Assembly (NCBI GenBank): GCA_018831265.1
Contig: JAHJCO010000019.1
Span: forward strand, 1-64,000
Length of the DNA stretch: 64,000 bases
Source of the DNA: Actinomycetota bacterium
Lineage (GTDB): Bacteria > Actinomycetota > Geothermincolia > Fen-727 > Anoxymicrobiaceae
Direction: 5' to 3'
Shown here: positions 1-8,457 of the stretch, in pieces
Position numbering within the stretch: the stretch's first letter is position 1
Layout: each line of letters starts with the position of its first letter
The notes under the pieces: generated by a model
Databases searched by the model: none
What the model was told of the DNA's origin: nothing
The model's input: the letters and a program-made list of their open reading frames with translations, nothing else
Position numbers and translations under genes: made by a program

Positions 1-1242
1 GAAGCGATTCCGGCTCCGCCGCCCATGGGCGTACCGATGGCAGGACCTCCCATGGCGCCCCCGATGGCCGCGCCGGGGATGCCACCTGTGGCGCAGCCCC
101 CCATGGCGCCTCCCATGGCGGCACCGCCCCAGATGCCTCCGACGGTGGCCGAGGCGCCGCCGGTTTACGAGCCTCCCCCCGTGTTCGAGGAAACACCGGG
201 CACGGTAATGCAGCCACCACCACCGGCGATACCCCAGGAGCCGCCGGCTTTCGAGCCCCCTGTAATGGCGGAGCCCCCGGTGATGGAAGCGCCGCCCGCC
301 TACGAGGCGCCGCCACCGATGGCGGCCGAGCAGCCGCCGGCCCCCGTCGCCGGGCCACCTGTCTTCGAGGAATTTCCGCCCGCGGCGCCCCCGCCGGCCG
401 CGATGCCCCCGGAGGCGCCGGCTTTCGAGCCGCCGGTGATGGAAGGGCCCCCCGCCTATGTGGAGCCGCCCGTGATGGCCGAGCCCCCGGTCTTCGCCGA
501 GCCGCCGGTGATCCAAGTGCCTCCCGCATACGAAGCGCCGCCGGCGATGGAGCCGCCCGTCGCCCCGCCCCCGATGGCCGAGGCGCCTGTGCCCCCCGTC
601 GAGCCGGTCCCGTTCATCGCCGAGGAGCCACCAACGCGCCAGGAGTTCGTGTCCCCGGAGGAGCAGGAGGGGATCGCCCCGTTCGGTACCGCGGCCGAGC
701 CGCCGGTACCGATCGAGCCCGCGCCCATGCCACCGCCGTTCGAAGAGCCGCCGATTGCGGGCGAAACCCGCGCCGAGCTGCCCCCCTGGGAACTGGAGGC
801 CCATCCCGAAGGCGAGCCGGTCGCGTTCGAGGGGGACGGCATGGTCGAGCAGGTGCGCCCCGAGGTCACGAGCCCCGAGGACTTCCGGCTGCCCCCCGAG
901 TACCAGGAGCTGATGGGCGAGCGTCCTGTCGACGCCGAGGCGGAGGAGCCCGGGGCCGAGGAGCAGGAGCCGGCCGAAGCCGCGCAGGCGATCGAGCCCG
1001 CTCCGGAAGAGGGTCATGAGTGGCCGTTCGACGAGGTGCCGGCCGGGGCCGAGGCGCAGGCCCAGGAGCAGCCCCCGTCCGCGCAGGATGTGGACCTGTC
1101 GAGCGAGGAGGACACTGATGTGACCGTGGAGACCGAGGCACAGCCCCCGCCCCCCCCGCTCCCGCAGGAAGGTGAGGGCTCGTTCTTCTTCGAGGACCAG
1201 GCGGAAAAGAAAGACAAGGAAGGCGACGGTTTCTGGGACTGA
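1..1242 (+). CDS. Proline-rich protein, 5' end outside window
   Basis: The frame is open from base 1, so the gene starts upstream; 413 residues are visible. Most of the visible part is a low-complexity Pro/Ala/Glu tract with many repeats of the type PPVMAEPPV and PPAYEAPP. It then turns acidic and ends in a charged tail (FFFEDQAEKKDKEGDGFWD). No enzymatic motif or membrane helix is visible. The missing N-terminus could hold a zinc ribbon or another folded domain, as in similar proteins later in this window (for example the gene at 36303), but that is a guess. The downstream gene starts a few bases after its stop, suggesting co-transcription. Function unknown. Confidence 0.8.
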   Translation, partial: EAIPAPPPMGVPMAGPPMAPPMAAPGMPPVAQPPMAPPMAAPPQMPPTVAEAPPVYEPPPVFEETPGTVMQPPPPAIPQEPPAFEPPVMAEPPVMEAPPAYEAPPPMAAEQPPAPVAGPPVFEEFPPAAPPPAAMPPEAPAFEPPVMEGPPAYVEPPVMAEPPVFAEPPVIQVPPAYEAPPAMEPPVAPPPMAEAPVPPVEPVPFIAEEPPTRQEFVSPEEQEGIAPFGTAAEPPVPIEPAPMPPPFEEPPIAGETRAELPPWELEAHPEGEPVAFEGDGMVEQVRPEVTSPEDFRLPPEYQELMGERPVDAEAEEPGAEEQEPAEAAQAIEPAPEEGHEWPFDEVPAGAEAQAQEQPPSAQDVDLSSEEDTDVTVETEAQPPPPPLPQEGEGSFFFEDQAEKKDKEGDGFWD

Positions 1243-1249
1243 CGGTCCC

Positions 1250-1792
1250 GTGTTGGCGGCAACGCGGCGAGGAAGGCGGCCGGTCGGGCAGGCCGAGGAA
1301 CCGCGCCCCTATGACAGGCTCCTCTACCCATGGGTGCTCATCACCGCCGCGATACTGATCCTCCTCGCGGGCGGGTTCGCGGTCTGGCGTGTCGCCTTCA
1401 ACACCACCACGCGACCCGAGGGGCTGTTCGATACCACCAGCGTCTTCCACCCCGCCGCCGGTTTCCCCGACCCGGAGAACCCCTGCATGGTGGTGCAGAG
1501 GTGCCTGGCGGCCTCTGGAAGAGGCGACGACCGGCTGGCCTACGGGTACCTCAGCGAGGGGTTGCGCTCCGAGGTGTCAATCGACCGCTACGAGGAGAAC
1601 AACCGGGGGAACAGGCACCTGTTCGAGAGGGTAAGGGCGTACCGGTTCCCCTCGTTCGAGCCTGACGGGACTGCCGCCTCCGTGACAGGTCACATCGACT
1701 ACACGACGGGGGGCTCGGCTGAGGTGCGAGCCGAGATGGCCTGGCAGGACGGGCGCTGGAAGATCGCCCGGATAACGGTCATATTCCAGTGA
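1250..1792 (+). CDS. Membrane-anchored protein with extracytoplasmic domain
   Basis: About 180 residues. The frame is open further upstream, but a GTG at 1250, just after the previous stop at 1242, avoids a 70-base overlap; the start is uncertain and no strong ribosome site is visible. There is a basic N-terminus, one hydrophobic helix (PWVLITAAILILLAGGFAVW) at about residues 25-45, then a roughly 135-residue outer domain. That domain resembles small NTF2/DUF4878-like folds (LAASGRGDDRLAYGYLSEGL; ending in DGRWKIARITVIF). The stop overlaps the next GTG start (GTGA), so it is probably coupled to the DUF501 gene. Function unknown. Confidence 0.65.
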   Translation: MLAATRRGRRPVGQAEEPRPYDRLLYPWVLITAAILILLAGGFAVWRVAFNTTTRPEGLFDTTSVFHPAAGFPDPENPCMVVQRCLAASGRGDDRLAYGYLSEGLRSEVSIDRYEENNRGNRHLFERVRAYRFPSFEPDGTAASVTGHIDYTTGGSAEVRAEMAWQDGRWKIARITVIFQ

Positions 1793-2379
1793 GGCAACCC
1801 GTGGAGGAACGCCTGCCCGATCCCCTCCCGGACCAGGTTCGCGACCTGTTCGGCGAAGCCGAACCCGCGTCGCGGGGTGACCTGGCCGCCATCGAGCGCC
1901 AGATAGGAAGGCCTCCCAGGGGGCGGGTGCTCGTGGCCGCCCGGTGCCCGCCCGGTGCCCCCGCGGTCATCCTGACCGTACCGCGGGAGCCGGAGGGCGG
2001 GCCCGTTCCCCCGCTCCTGTGGCTTACCTGCCCCGACCTCTCGGCGCGCGCGGGCTCACTGGAGAGCCGCGGCCTCAACCGGGAGTTCACAGCAAGGCTG
2101 CGCTCGGATCCCGGGGCTCTGGAGCTGCTCGCGGAGCAGGAGAAGAGGCTCGCCGCGTGCGCGGCCGAGCTCGCGCGGGCGGCGGGGTCGTCCCTGGCCG
2201 AAGAGATGTCCTCGCGCGGTGTGGCGGGCGGACGACCGGGGGCGGTAAAATGCCTGCACGCCCACCTGGCCTTCAGGCTTGCGGCCGGCGAAGGAGTGAT
2301 CGGCGACTGGTGCCTCGAGATGCTCGGGGCCGACATTTGGGATTGCGATGACAGGACCAGTAAGACTTGCCTCGGTTGA
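1789..2379 (+). CDS. DUF501 family protein
   Basis: 196 residues. The signature VKCLHAHLAFRLAAGEGVIG near residues 150-170 matches what I know of the DUF501 family. In actinobacteria this family is commonly encoded next to Ppx/GppA phosphatases, exactly as here. The GTG start overlaps the preceding stop and its own 3' end overlaps the next gene by 32 bases, so the three genes form a tightly coupled operon. Biochemical role unknown; context suggests a link to polyphosphate or (p)ppGpp metabolism. Confidence 0.8.
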   Translation: MRQPVEERLPDPLPDQVRDLFGEAEPASRGDLAAIERQIGRPPRGRVLVAARCPPGAPAVILTVPREPEGGPVPPLLWLTCPDLSARAGSLESRGLNREFTARLRSDPGALELLAEQEKRLAACAAELARAAGSSLAEEMSSRGVAGGRPGAVKCLHAHLAFRLAAGEGVIGDWCLEMLGADIWDCDDRTSKTCLG

Positions 2380-3385
2380 CATGGGGACCAACTCCACGCG
2401 GTTGCTGGTAGCCGACTGCGACGGCTCGGCCACCACCACCATCGACCGGCGCATGGTTATTACCAGGCTTGGAGAGGGGGTCGACGAGGAGCACGCCCTC
2501 CGCGAAGAGGCGATGGACAGGACCGTAGCGATGCTGGAGACCTACGCCGGTGTCATTCGCGACCTGGAGCCGGCCGGTGTGGCAGCGGTGGCGACCAGCG
2601 TGCTGCGGGACTGCTGGAACGCGGACGCCTTCCTCGACCGCGCCGAGGCGGCCCTGGGGACCAGGCCGCGCGTGATCTCGGGACAGGAGGAGGCCGCCCT
2701 GAGCTTCATCGGCGCGGTGAGTGGGCTGACTAAAACAGGGGTCAGGCACGATTCAAGTCATCCCGCATCGGGGTCGGACGCCGATGCGGAAGAGTCGACA
2801 GGCCCGGTGCTCGTCTTCGACATAGGCGGCGGCTCCACCGAGATCGTGTTCGGGGACACGTCTTGTCTCGGGGATCTGCTTGCCGGCGAGGCCGCGGGGC
2901 AGGTCGGGCTGCGACTCGCGAGTGTGGATGTGGGCTGCGTCCGCATGAGCGAGAGGTTCCTGGCCGGCGATCCACCCTCGCCCATAGCGATAGGTCGGAT
3001 GGAGTCGGAGCTGGTCTCGAAGCTCAAGCCGGTGCTGGAGCCGATCCGCGCCGCGAAGCCCGCGCTGGGGATAGGGCTCGCGGGCACGGTGACCACCATC
3101 TCGGGCATAAACCTCGGACTCGATGAGTACGACACAGTGAGCATCCACCACTCGCGCCTCACGCGCTCGGATGTCGAGAAGGTGTTCCGCCGCCTGGCGT
3201 TCCTGACAGTGGAGGAGCGCAAGGAGGAGATGACGCTCGAGCCCGGCAGGGCGGACGTCATAGTCGGGGGCGCGGCCGTGCTGCGCACCGTGATGGACCT
3301 GGCGGGCCTCTCCGAGATACTGGTCAGCGAGAAGGACATTCTGGACGGCCTGGTCCTGGAGCTCTACCACCGCACATCGGAATAA
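2348..3385 (+). CDS. Exopolyphosphatase / pppGpp phosphohydrolase (Ppx/GppA)
   Basis: 345 residues of the ASKHA-fold Ppx/GppA family, which removes terminal phosphate from polyphosphate or pppGpp. Phosphate-loop motif DMGTNSTRLLV lies at residues 11-21 and VFDIGGGSTEIVFG follows the first subdomain; GLAGTVTTISGI and VGGAAVL mark the C-terminal half. Odd feature: between GAVSGL and GPVLVFDIGG, around residues 129-151, there is a hydrophilic insert (TKTGVRHDSSHPASGSDAD) encoded by DNA matching the palindromic repeats elsewhere in the window. Other family members as I know them have only a short loop here. The insert lies in a surface-type position, so the enzyme may still be active. Confidence 0.88.
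   Translation: MTGPVRLASVDMGTNSTRLLVADCDGSATTTIDRRMVITRLGEGVDEEHALREEAMDRTVAMLETYAGVIRDLEPAGVAAVATSVLRDCWNADAFLDRAEAALGTRPRVISGQEEAALSFIGAVSGLTKTGVRHDSSHPASGSDADAEESTGPVLVFDIGGGSTEIVFGDTSCLGDLLAGEAAGQVGLRLASVDVGCVRMSERFLAGDPPSPIAIGRMESELVSKLKPVLEPIRAAKPALGIGLAGTVTTISGINLGLDEYDTVSIHHSRLTRSDVEKVFRRLAFLTVEERKEEMTLEPGRADVIVGGAAVLRTVMDLAGLSEILVSEKDILDGLVLELYHRTSE
2738..2789 (+). repeat. REP-like palindromic element inside ppx coding sequence
   Basis: Bases 2738-2760 match the reverse complement of the element at 37921-37945 at 22 of 23 positions (GGGGTCAGGCAC then ATTCAAGTCA). They are followed by a perfect 9-base inverted repeat (CCGCATCGG / CCGATGCGG, 2763-2789). The reading frame of ppx runs through it without a stop. 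Confidence 0.7.
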
Positions 3386-3486
3386 GCACCGGCCGGGAAT
3401 CAGAAGATATAACGCTCAACAGCCACTCGCAAACGCTGCACTATCGTGGTAAGAATATAGGCAACCAGGCCTACCGGCACTGACGC

Positions 3487-3568
3487 GCGGGGATGGTGGA
3501 ATGGTATACACAGGGGTCCTAAACACCCCCGGCCTTTGGCTATGAGGGTTCGAGTCCCTCTCCCCGCA
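3487..3568 (+). tRNA. tRNA-Leu (anticodon TAA), unusual C33
   Basis: 82 bases, class II. Acceptor GCGGGGA pairs with TCCCCGC. The D arm GTGGAATGGTATACAC is Leu-like, the anticodon stem GGGGT pairs with ACCCC around the loop CCTAAAC, there is a long variable arm, and the T arm is GAGGG-TTCGAGT-CCCTC with discriminator A. The only 5-bp register gives anticodon TAA with C at position 33, where U is nearly universal. CCA is not encoded. Confidence 0.85.
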
Positions 3569-3578
3569 GATTCACCGG

Positions 3579-4064
3579 TTACACGCCGACCTCGAACACG
3601 CCCAACGCCTCCAGGTGCTCGCGCACCCTGATGAGGTTCATGACGTCCTCCTCGTTGTAGGTGAGCAGCTTTTTCAGCGCGCGGCGGTCGCCCGCCCGGT
3701 AGCGGTTCCAGAGGCGGATGGCCTCCAGCCCGTCCACGTCGGGGAGCCTGCGCTCGATGCCGATGGTGCGCTCGACGCCCTTCAGGCCCCCGGTCAGCCC
3801 GTTGCGCTGGCATATCCAGCGCAGGTCGTAGGATGTGTACTGGCGCCGCATGTCGATCTCGAGCTGGTCGCGGATGAGGCGGAGGTCGAAGCAGTGGCCG
3901 TTGTAGGTGAACACGTACTCGGCCAGCTCGGGCAGCTCGGCGATCATGCGCTCGCAGGTCACGTCCTCGCCGTAGATCTGGACCAGGCCGGTGCTCTCGT
4001 GGTAGAAGCCGAGGACGGTTATCCGCCCGTTCCACTGTGTCTCTATGTCCAGGTAGATGCTCAT
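3579..4064 (-). CDS. Predicted 3'-5' exonuclease (RNase H-like, DEDD type)
   Basis: 161 residues. The open frame extends further 5', but MSIYLDIETQW at 4064 puts the first catalytic motif right at the N-terminus, as usual for the family. DIET (residues 5-8), YNGHCFDLRLI (second acidic motif) and NEEDVMNLI (third acidic motif near the C-terminus) match the RNase_H_2 / YprB-like exonuclease group. It stands alone on the minus strand between tRNA-Leu and a divergent ADP-ribosylglycohydrolase. Likely acts on DNA or RNA ends; substrate unknown. Confidence 0.75.
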   Translation of the reverse strand: MSIYLDIETQWNGRITVLGFYHESTGLVQIYGEDVTCERMIAELPELAEYVFTYNGHCFDLRLIRDQLEIDMRRQYTSYDLRWICQRNGLTGGLKGVERTIGIERRLPDVDGLEAIRLWNRYRAGDRRALKKLLTYNEEDVMNLIRVREHLEALGVFEVGV

Positions 4065-4203
4065 GGGCCGCCGGCCGGTTCGAGGGTCGAGTCCACCCCT
4101 ATTGTACCGGGGCTTCCCAGGCGGCGCCTCCGGGCTCCGGACCTGTAGTATCATCTTCCTGGCGGATGCGGCACCACGAGACGAGGGACGGGAGGAGCGC
4201 GCG

Positions 4204-4992
4204 GTGATAGGCGCCATCGCGGGGGACATCATCGGCTCTCCCTACGAGGGAATGCGCAACAATATCAGGACCTGTGAGTTCCCCCTGTTCGTCGCGCGCA
4301 GCCGCTTCACCGACGACACCGTCCTCACCGTGGCGGTCGCCGAGGCGGTCATGCGAGGCGCGGAGTACGCCGGTAAGCTCAAGGAGTACTACCACCTCTA
4401 CCCGCATGCCGGCTACGGGGGCATGTTCATCCAGTGGGCAAACTCCGCTTCCAGCAGGCCCTACAACAGCTTCGGCAACGGCTCGGCCATGAGGGTGAGC
4501 CCGGTCGCATACGCCTGCGGGACCCTGGAGGAGGTTCTGGACGAGGCCGCCGGCTCGGCGGCCGTCACGCATGACCACCCCGAGGGCATCAAGGGAGCGC
4601 AGGCGGCCGCGGCCGCCGCTTTCCTTGCGCGCACCGGAGAGAGCAAGGACTACATCAGGGAGTACACCGAGGAGTCATTCGGCTACGACCTCTCCGAACC
4701 GATTGACAGCCTGCGCGACTGGTACGCGCGGGAGTTCGACCCCATTTACGTCACCTGCCAGGGGTCGGTGCCCCAGGCGATACGCGCGTTCCTGGACTCG
4801 GAGGGCTTCGAGGACGCGGTGCGCAAGGCGGTCTCCATCGGAGGGGACTCGGACACCATAGCCTGCATCGCCGGCGGGATAGCCCAGGCCTACTACGGGG
4901 TGCCCCGCAAGATCGAGGACCAGGTGATGGCGCGCCTCGACGAGAGGCTCTCCATGATGACGCTCGAGTTCATGGAGAAGTACCTCCGCTAG
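4204..4992 (+). CDS. ADP-ribosylglycohydrolase family protein
   Basis: 262 residues from a GTG start at 4204 preceded by GGGAGGAG; the frame is open further upstream but the family begins at IGAIAGDIIGSPYEG. Metal-binding motifs are GDIIGSPYEG, FTDDTVLT and, near the C-terminus, IGGDSDTIACIAGGIAQA, which together form the two-Mg site of DraG/ARH3-type hydrolases; GNGSAMRVSP is also typical. It is expected to remove ADP-ribose from proteins or related molecules. Its 3' end overlaps the convergent MFS gene by 23 bases. Confidence 0.88.
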   Translation: MIGAIAGDIIGSPYEGMRNNIRTCEFPLFVARSRFTDDTVLTVAVAEAVMRGAEYAGKLKEYYHLYPHAGYGGMFIQWANSASSRPYNSFGNGSAMRVSPVAYACGTLEEVLDEAAGSAAVTHDHPEGIKGAQAAAAAAFLARTGESKDYIREYTEESFGYDLSEPIDSLRDWYAREFDPIYVTCQGSVPQAIRAFLDSEGFEDAVRKAVSIGGDSDTIACIAGGIAQAYYGVPRKIEDQVMARLDERLSMMTLEFMEKYLR

Positions 4993-6169
4993 GCTTCAGC
5001 GCCAGGGCAACAACCACCGCGAGGACGAGGAGCAACCCCGAGTACAGGAGGAGCGCCGCCAGCAGCCCCAGCGACTGCTTCACCGCCCCTCCCAGCAACG
5101 GGCCCAGCGCGTACCCCAGGCTCCACGAGAAGTTGAGCAGGCCGAACGCTGTGCCGTAGGTCGCTCCCGTGAGTGAGTCGGTGATAAGTGGGAAGGAGGG
5201 GGTCTCGAACACCGCGAAGCAGGCCCCGAGCACTCCCATCAGCACAAGGACCGCCGCCCGGTTTTCGAAGACGACCACAAGTGGCGCCACGACCGCCGTC
5301 ATGAGGAGCCCGGCCAGTATCGGCTTCCTGCGCCCCAGCGCATCGGAGAGCTTTCCGGCCAGGGGGCTCGCGATGGCATATGCGGCCATAGTTATCCCGA
5401 AGACCACTCCGATCATGGTACGTGACATGGAGAAGGTGGACTTGAGGTAGAGGGGAAGCGTCGGTTCCAGCAGCCCGAAGCCGGTGGTCGTCACGACGGT
5501 TATCAGGCAGGCGATAAGCACCGACCTGCTGCGGAGCACCGGGCCGAGCAGCGCGGTGAAGCTGAACTGCTCCTTTCGAACCGTGCTCTTCTCCTCGACC
5601 AGCAGGAGCGACAGGAGCCCCCCGAGCACGCATGCCCCCGCGATGGCTAGAAAAGGCGCGCGGTACCCGAGGGTGTCGGAGAGGACGCCTCCCAGCAGCG
5701 GGCCCGCGATGGCGCCGGCGGCCGTCGCTCCGATGACCCACCCCAGCTTCTGGCCCATCTCGGATTCCGGTACGCGGTCGCCAAGGAGCGCCAGCGCCGC
5801 GGCCCAGTTCGCAGCAGCCGTGGCCCCGTCCAGCACGCGCGCGACCATCAGCATCGCGTACCCGCGCGCCAGCGCGTAGAACACGAAGGAGGCGGCCATG
5901 GCGAACATACCGAACAGGATGAACGGCTTTCTCCCCCAGCGGTCGGCGAGCATCCCCACCGGTACGGCGACCACCAGCAGTGCTATCGCGTAGATGGCGA
6001 AGAGCAGGCCGAGCTTGAAGTCCGACAGGCCGAGCTCCCTGCCATAGACGGGAAGGACCGGGACCACCACACCGTAGCCGATGGAGTCGATGGAGACCAC
6101 CAGAATAACCAGCGACAGCAGCGGTGTGCCACCTCTTATCCGAATGGGGTCAAACCTGTTTTTTTTCAT
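4970..6169 (-). CDS. MFS transporter
   Basis: 399 residues with about 12 hydrophobic segments. The loop 2-3 motif DRWGRKPF and its pseudo-repeat DALGRRKPI are typical of drug-efflux-type major facilitator proteins. Substrate unknown. The annotated ATG lies inside a palindromic repeat (6146-6228), so the first residues (MKKNRFDPI) are encoded by the repeat. The original start may have been lost or may lie at a later codon before the first helix (LLSLVILVVSIDSIGYG). It runs convergently into the ADP-ribosylglycohydrolase gene. Confidence 0.85.
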   Translation of the reverse strand: MKKNRFDPIRIRGGTPLLSLVILVVSIDSIGYGVVVPVLPVYGRELGLSDFKLGLLFAIYAIALLVVAVPVGMLADRWGRKPFILFGMFAMAASFVFYALARGYAMLMVARVLDGATAAANWAAALALLGDRVPESEMGQKLGWVIGATAAGAIAGPLLGGVLSDTLGYRAPFLAIAGACVLGGLLSLLLVEEKSTVRKEQFSFTALLGPVLRSRSVLIACLITVVTTTGFGLLEPTLPLYLKSTFSMSRTMIGVVFGITMAAYAIASPLAGKLSDALGRRKPILAGLLMTAVVAPLVVVFENRAAVLVLMGVLGACFAVFETPSFPLITDSLTGATYGTAFGLLNFSWSLGYALGPLLGGAVKQSLGLLAALLLYSGLLLVLAVVVALALKPSGGTSP

Positions 6170-6228
6170 TTCTTCCGTCCGGGGTCAGACCTGAAATGCA
6201 AATAATGCAAAAAAACAGGTTTGACCCC
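6146..6228. repeat. REP-like inverted repeat, GGGGTCAAACC type
   Basis: Outer arms of about 20 bases (GGGGTCAAACCTGTTTTTTT / AAAAAAACAGGTTTGACCCC) enclose a second partial copy starting GGGGTCAGACC at 6181. The same family occurs at 41982-42064. The element covers the first codons of the MFS gene on one side and supplies TTGACC upstream of the acetone carboxylase operon on the other. Confidence 0.85.
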
Positions 6229-6249
6229 TTTTTGCTTATGTAATATTAA
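6221..6249 (+). promoter_or_regulatory. Candidate promoter of the acx operon
   Basis: TTGACC (6221-6226), 17 bases, TATTAA (6244-6249), about 57 bases before the acxA start. The -35-like hexamer is the end of the palindromic repeat. Sequence match only; no -24/-12 site of the sigma-54 type used by some proteobacterial acx operons is visible. Confidence 0.35.
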
Positions 6250-6306
6250 TGTCTCGCCCGTATGGAGCGGCTCAAAGGTACCAACCAGCACACGCAGGAG
6301 GCAACC

Positions 6307-8457
6307 ATGTCGTCCAGGCACGCACCGCGGATCCTCGCCATCGACGCCGGCGGCACCATGACCGACACCTTCGTCATCGACGAGAAGGGCGCGTTCGTGG
6401 TGGGCAAGGCGCAGACAACCCCCGACGATGAGGCACAGGGCTTTCTCAGCTCCTCCCGCGACGCCCTGTCTTACTGGGACACCACCGTCGAGGAGGCGTT
6501 CCCCTCGCTCGTGACCGGCATCTACTCCGGGACCTCCATGCTCAACCGGCTGCTCGAGCGGAAAGGAAGGAAGGTCGGGGTGATAGTGAGCAAGGGGATG
6601 GAGGACTACTTCCGCCTGGAGCGCGGCGTGCAGAGCTACCTGGGGTACTCCTACTCCGACAGACTGCACGTGTGCACGCATCAGCACAACGAGCCACTGG
6701 TGCCCAGGCACCTGGTGAGAGGCGTACCCGAGCGCATCGACGTCTTCGGTGACGCCGCCATACCCCTGGACGAGGAGGCCGCCGCGCGCGCGGTTGAGGA
6801 GCTGCTGGACCTCGGGGTGGAGGCGATCTGCGTGAACTTCCTCTTCTCCTACCGCAACCCCGCCCACGAGCTGCAGATGAAGGACATCGCCGAGGAGGTG
6901 CTCGAACGAAAGGGCTCAGAGGTGCCTGTCACGATCAGCTCGGACCACTACTCGGTGCGGGGTGACTTCCCGCGCCTTAACACGCTGACCGTGGAGGCGT
7001 TCGCCGCGGAGCCGTCCAGGGTCCACCTGCGCAGCATAGATTCCATGGTCAAGGAGCACGGCGCCCACTTCGACTTGAGGATCATGGCAAGCCACGGGGG
7101 GACCATCTCCATAGAGTCGCGCGAGCTCGCGCGCACCCTGGTCTCCGGCCCCATAGGGGGGGTCATCGGGGCGAAGTGGCTGTGCGACCACATCGGTGTC
7201 GAGAACGTCTTCTGCACCGACATCGGCGGGACCAGCTTCGACCTGGCCATCATCACCGGGGGGGAGTACGACGTGAAGACGTACCCCGACATGGCCAGGA
7301 CCCTGTTCGCCATCCCGCTTGTCGAGATGGACTCCGTGGGAGAGGGGACGGGCTCCTTCGTGCGAATAAACCCGACCTCGTGCCGCATCGAGATCGGGCC
7401 CGACTCGGCCGGGTACCGTATAGGCACATCCTGGCCGCAGGGGAACATCGACACCGTCACCATAAATGACTGCGACGTGGTCCTGGGGCTCATCAACCCC
7501 GACTACTTTCTGGGCGGGGACATCACCCTCGACAGGGAGGAGGCGCTCAAGTCGGTGCAGGACCAGGTGGCCGCGCCCCTGGGCATAGACGTCTACCGGG
7601 CGGCCAGCGGCGTGGTCGAGCTCTTCGAGGACGGTCTCAAGAACAACGTGCTCTCCCGCATCATGGGCAAGGGCTACGCGCCCGTCAACTACACACTGCT
7701 CTCCTACGGCGGAGGCGGACCCCTCCACGTGGGTGGTATCGCCGAGGGAATGGGTTTCGAGCGGGTGCTGGTACCGGCATGGGCGGCGGGCTTCAGCGCC
7801 TTCGGCTGCTCGTGCTCGGAGTTCGAGTACCGCTTCAACGCCTCCCTGGACCTCCCCGTGGCGCCGGACATCTCCCAGGACGAGAAGGAAGGCCTGGTGG
7901 AGATGGTCAACGGCCAGTGCGCGTTCCTGCGCGAGAAGATTGTCGAGGAGTTCTCAAAAAGCGGCGTCGACGAGGGTGAGATCGTATTCCGGATCTTTGT
8001 GAGGATGCAGTATATGGGTCAACTCCGCGACCTGGAGGTCCGTACCGGCTTCGAATGGCTGGACGGCCCCGAGTCGCTGGACGAGGTGATACGGGATTTC
8101 GAGGACCTCTACGCGAAGGTGTACGCGCTCTCGGCGCGCTCGCCGGAGCTGGGCCACCTGATCACCCAGGTGGTGCTCTCCGGCACGGTGGAGGTCGAGA
8201 AGCCGGCCCTGCCGCTGGAGGAGCTCTACGGCGACGGCCCGCCGACCGACGCGTCCAAGGGGCAGCGGGACGTCTACTGGCGCGGGGACTGGCTCAAGGC
8301 GGGTATCTGGGAGATGGACCGGCTCAAACCCGGGAACAGGATCGCCGGGCTTTCCATCGTGGAGAGCCCGGCAACCACCCTGGTGATACCACCCGGCTGG
8401 TCGGCGTACCTTGACGAGCACTGGATATTCCACCTCGAGCCCGGAAAGGGGGTGTGA
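6307..8457 (+). CDS. acxA: Acetone carboxylase beta subunit (hydantoinase A-like)
   Basis: 716 residues. ATG at 6307 is chosen over an earlier in-frame ATG (6262) because GCAGGAGG precedes it at ideal distance. The N-terminal ASKHA nucleotide-binding motif IDAGGTMTDTFV lies at about residues 11-22; later come GPIGGVIGAKW, FCTDIGGTSFDLAII and YGGGGPLHVGG, all typical of Hydantoinase_A. The length equals that of known AcxA, and the immediate neighbours are alpha- and gamma-type subunits. The complex carboxylates acetone to acetoacetate using ATP in the cytoplasm. A related acetophenone carboxylase is the main alternative. Confidence 0.87.
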   Translation: MSSRHAPRILAIDAGGTMTDTFVIDEKGAFVVGKAQTTPDDEAQGFLSSSRDALSYWDTTVEEAFPSLVTGIYSGTSMLNRLLERKGRKVGVIVSKGMEDYFRLERGVQSYLGYSYSDRLHVCTHQHNEPLVPRHLVRGVPERIDVFGDAAIPLDEEAAARAVEELLDLGVEAICVNFLFSYRNPAHELQMKDIAEEVLERKGSEVPVTISSDHYSVRGDFPRLNTLTVEAFAAEPSRVHLRSIDSMVKEHGAHFDLRIMASHGGTISIESRELARTLVSGPIGGVIGAKWLCDHIGVENVFCTDIGGTSFDLAIITGGEYDVKTYPDMARTLFAIPLVEMDSVGEGTGSFVRINPTSCRIEIGPDSAGYRIGTSWPQGNIDTVTINDCDVVLGLINPDYFLGGDITLDREEALKSVQDQVAAPLGIDVYRAASGVVELFEDGLKNNVLSRIMGKGYAPVNYTLLSYGGGGPLHVGGIAEGMGFERVLVPAWAAGFSAFGCSCSEFEYRFNASLDLPVAPDISQDEKEGLVEMVNGQCAFLREKIVEEFSKSGVDEGEIVFRIFVRMQYMGQLRDLEVRTGFEWLDGPESLDEVIRDFEDLYAKVYALSARSPELGHLITQVVLSGTVEVEKPALPLEELYGDGPPTDASKGQRDVYWRGDWLKAGIWEMDRLKPGNRIAGLSIVESPATTLVIPPGWSAYLDEHWIFHLEPGKGV

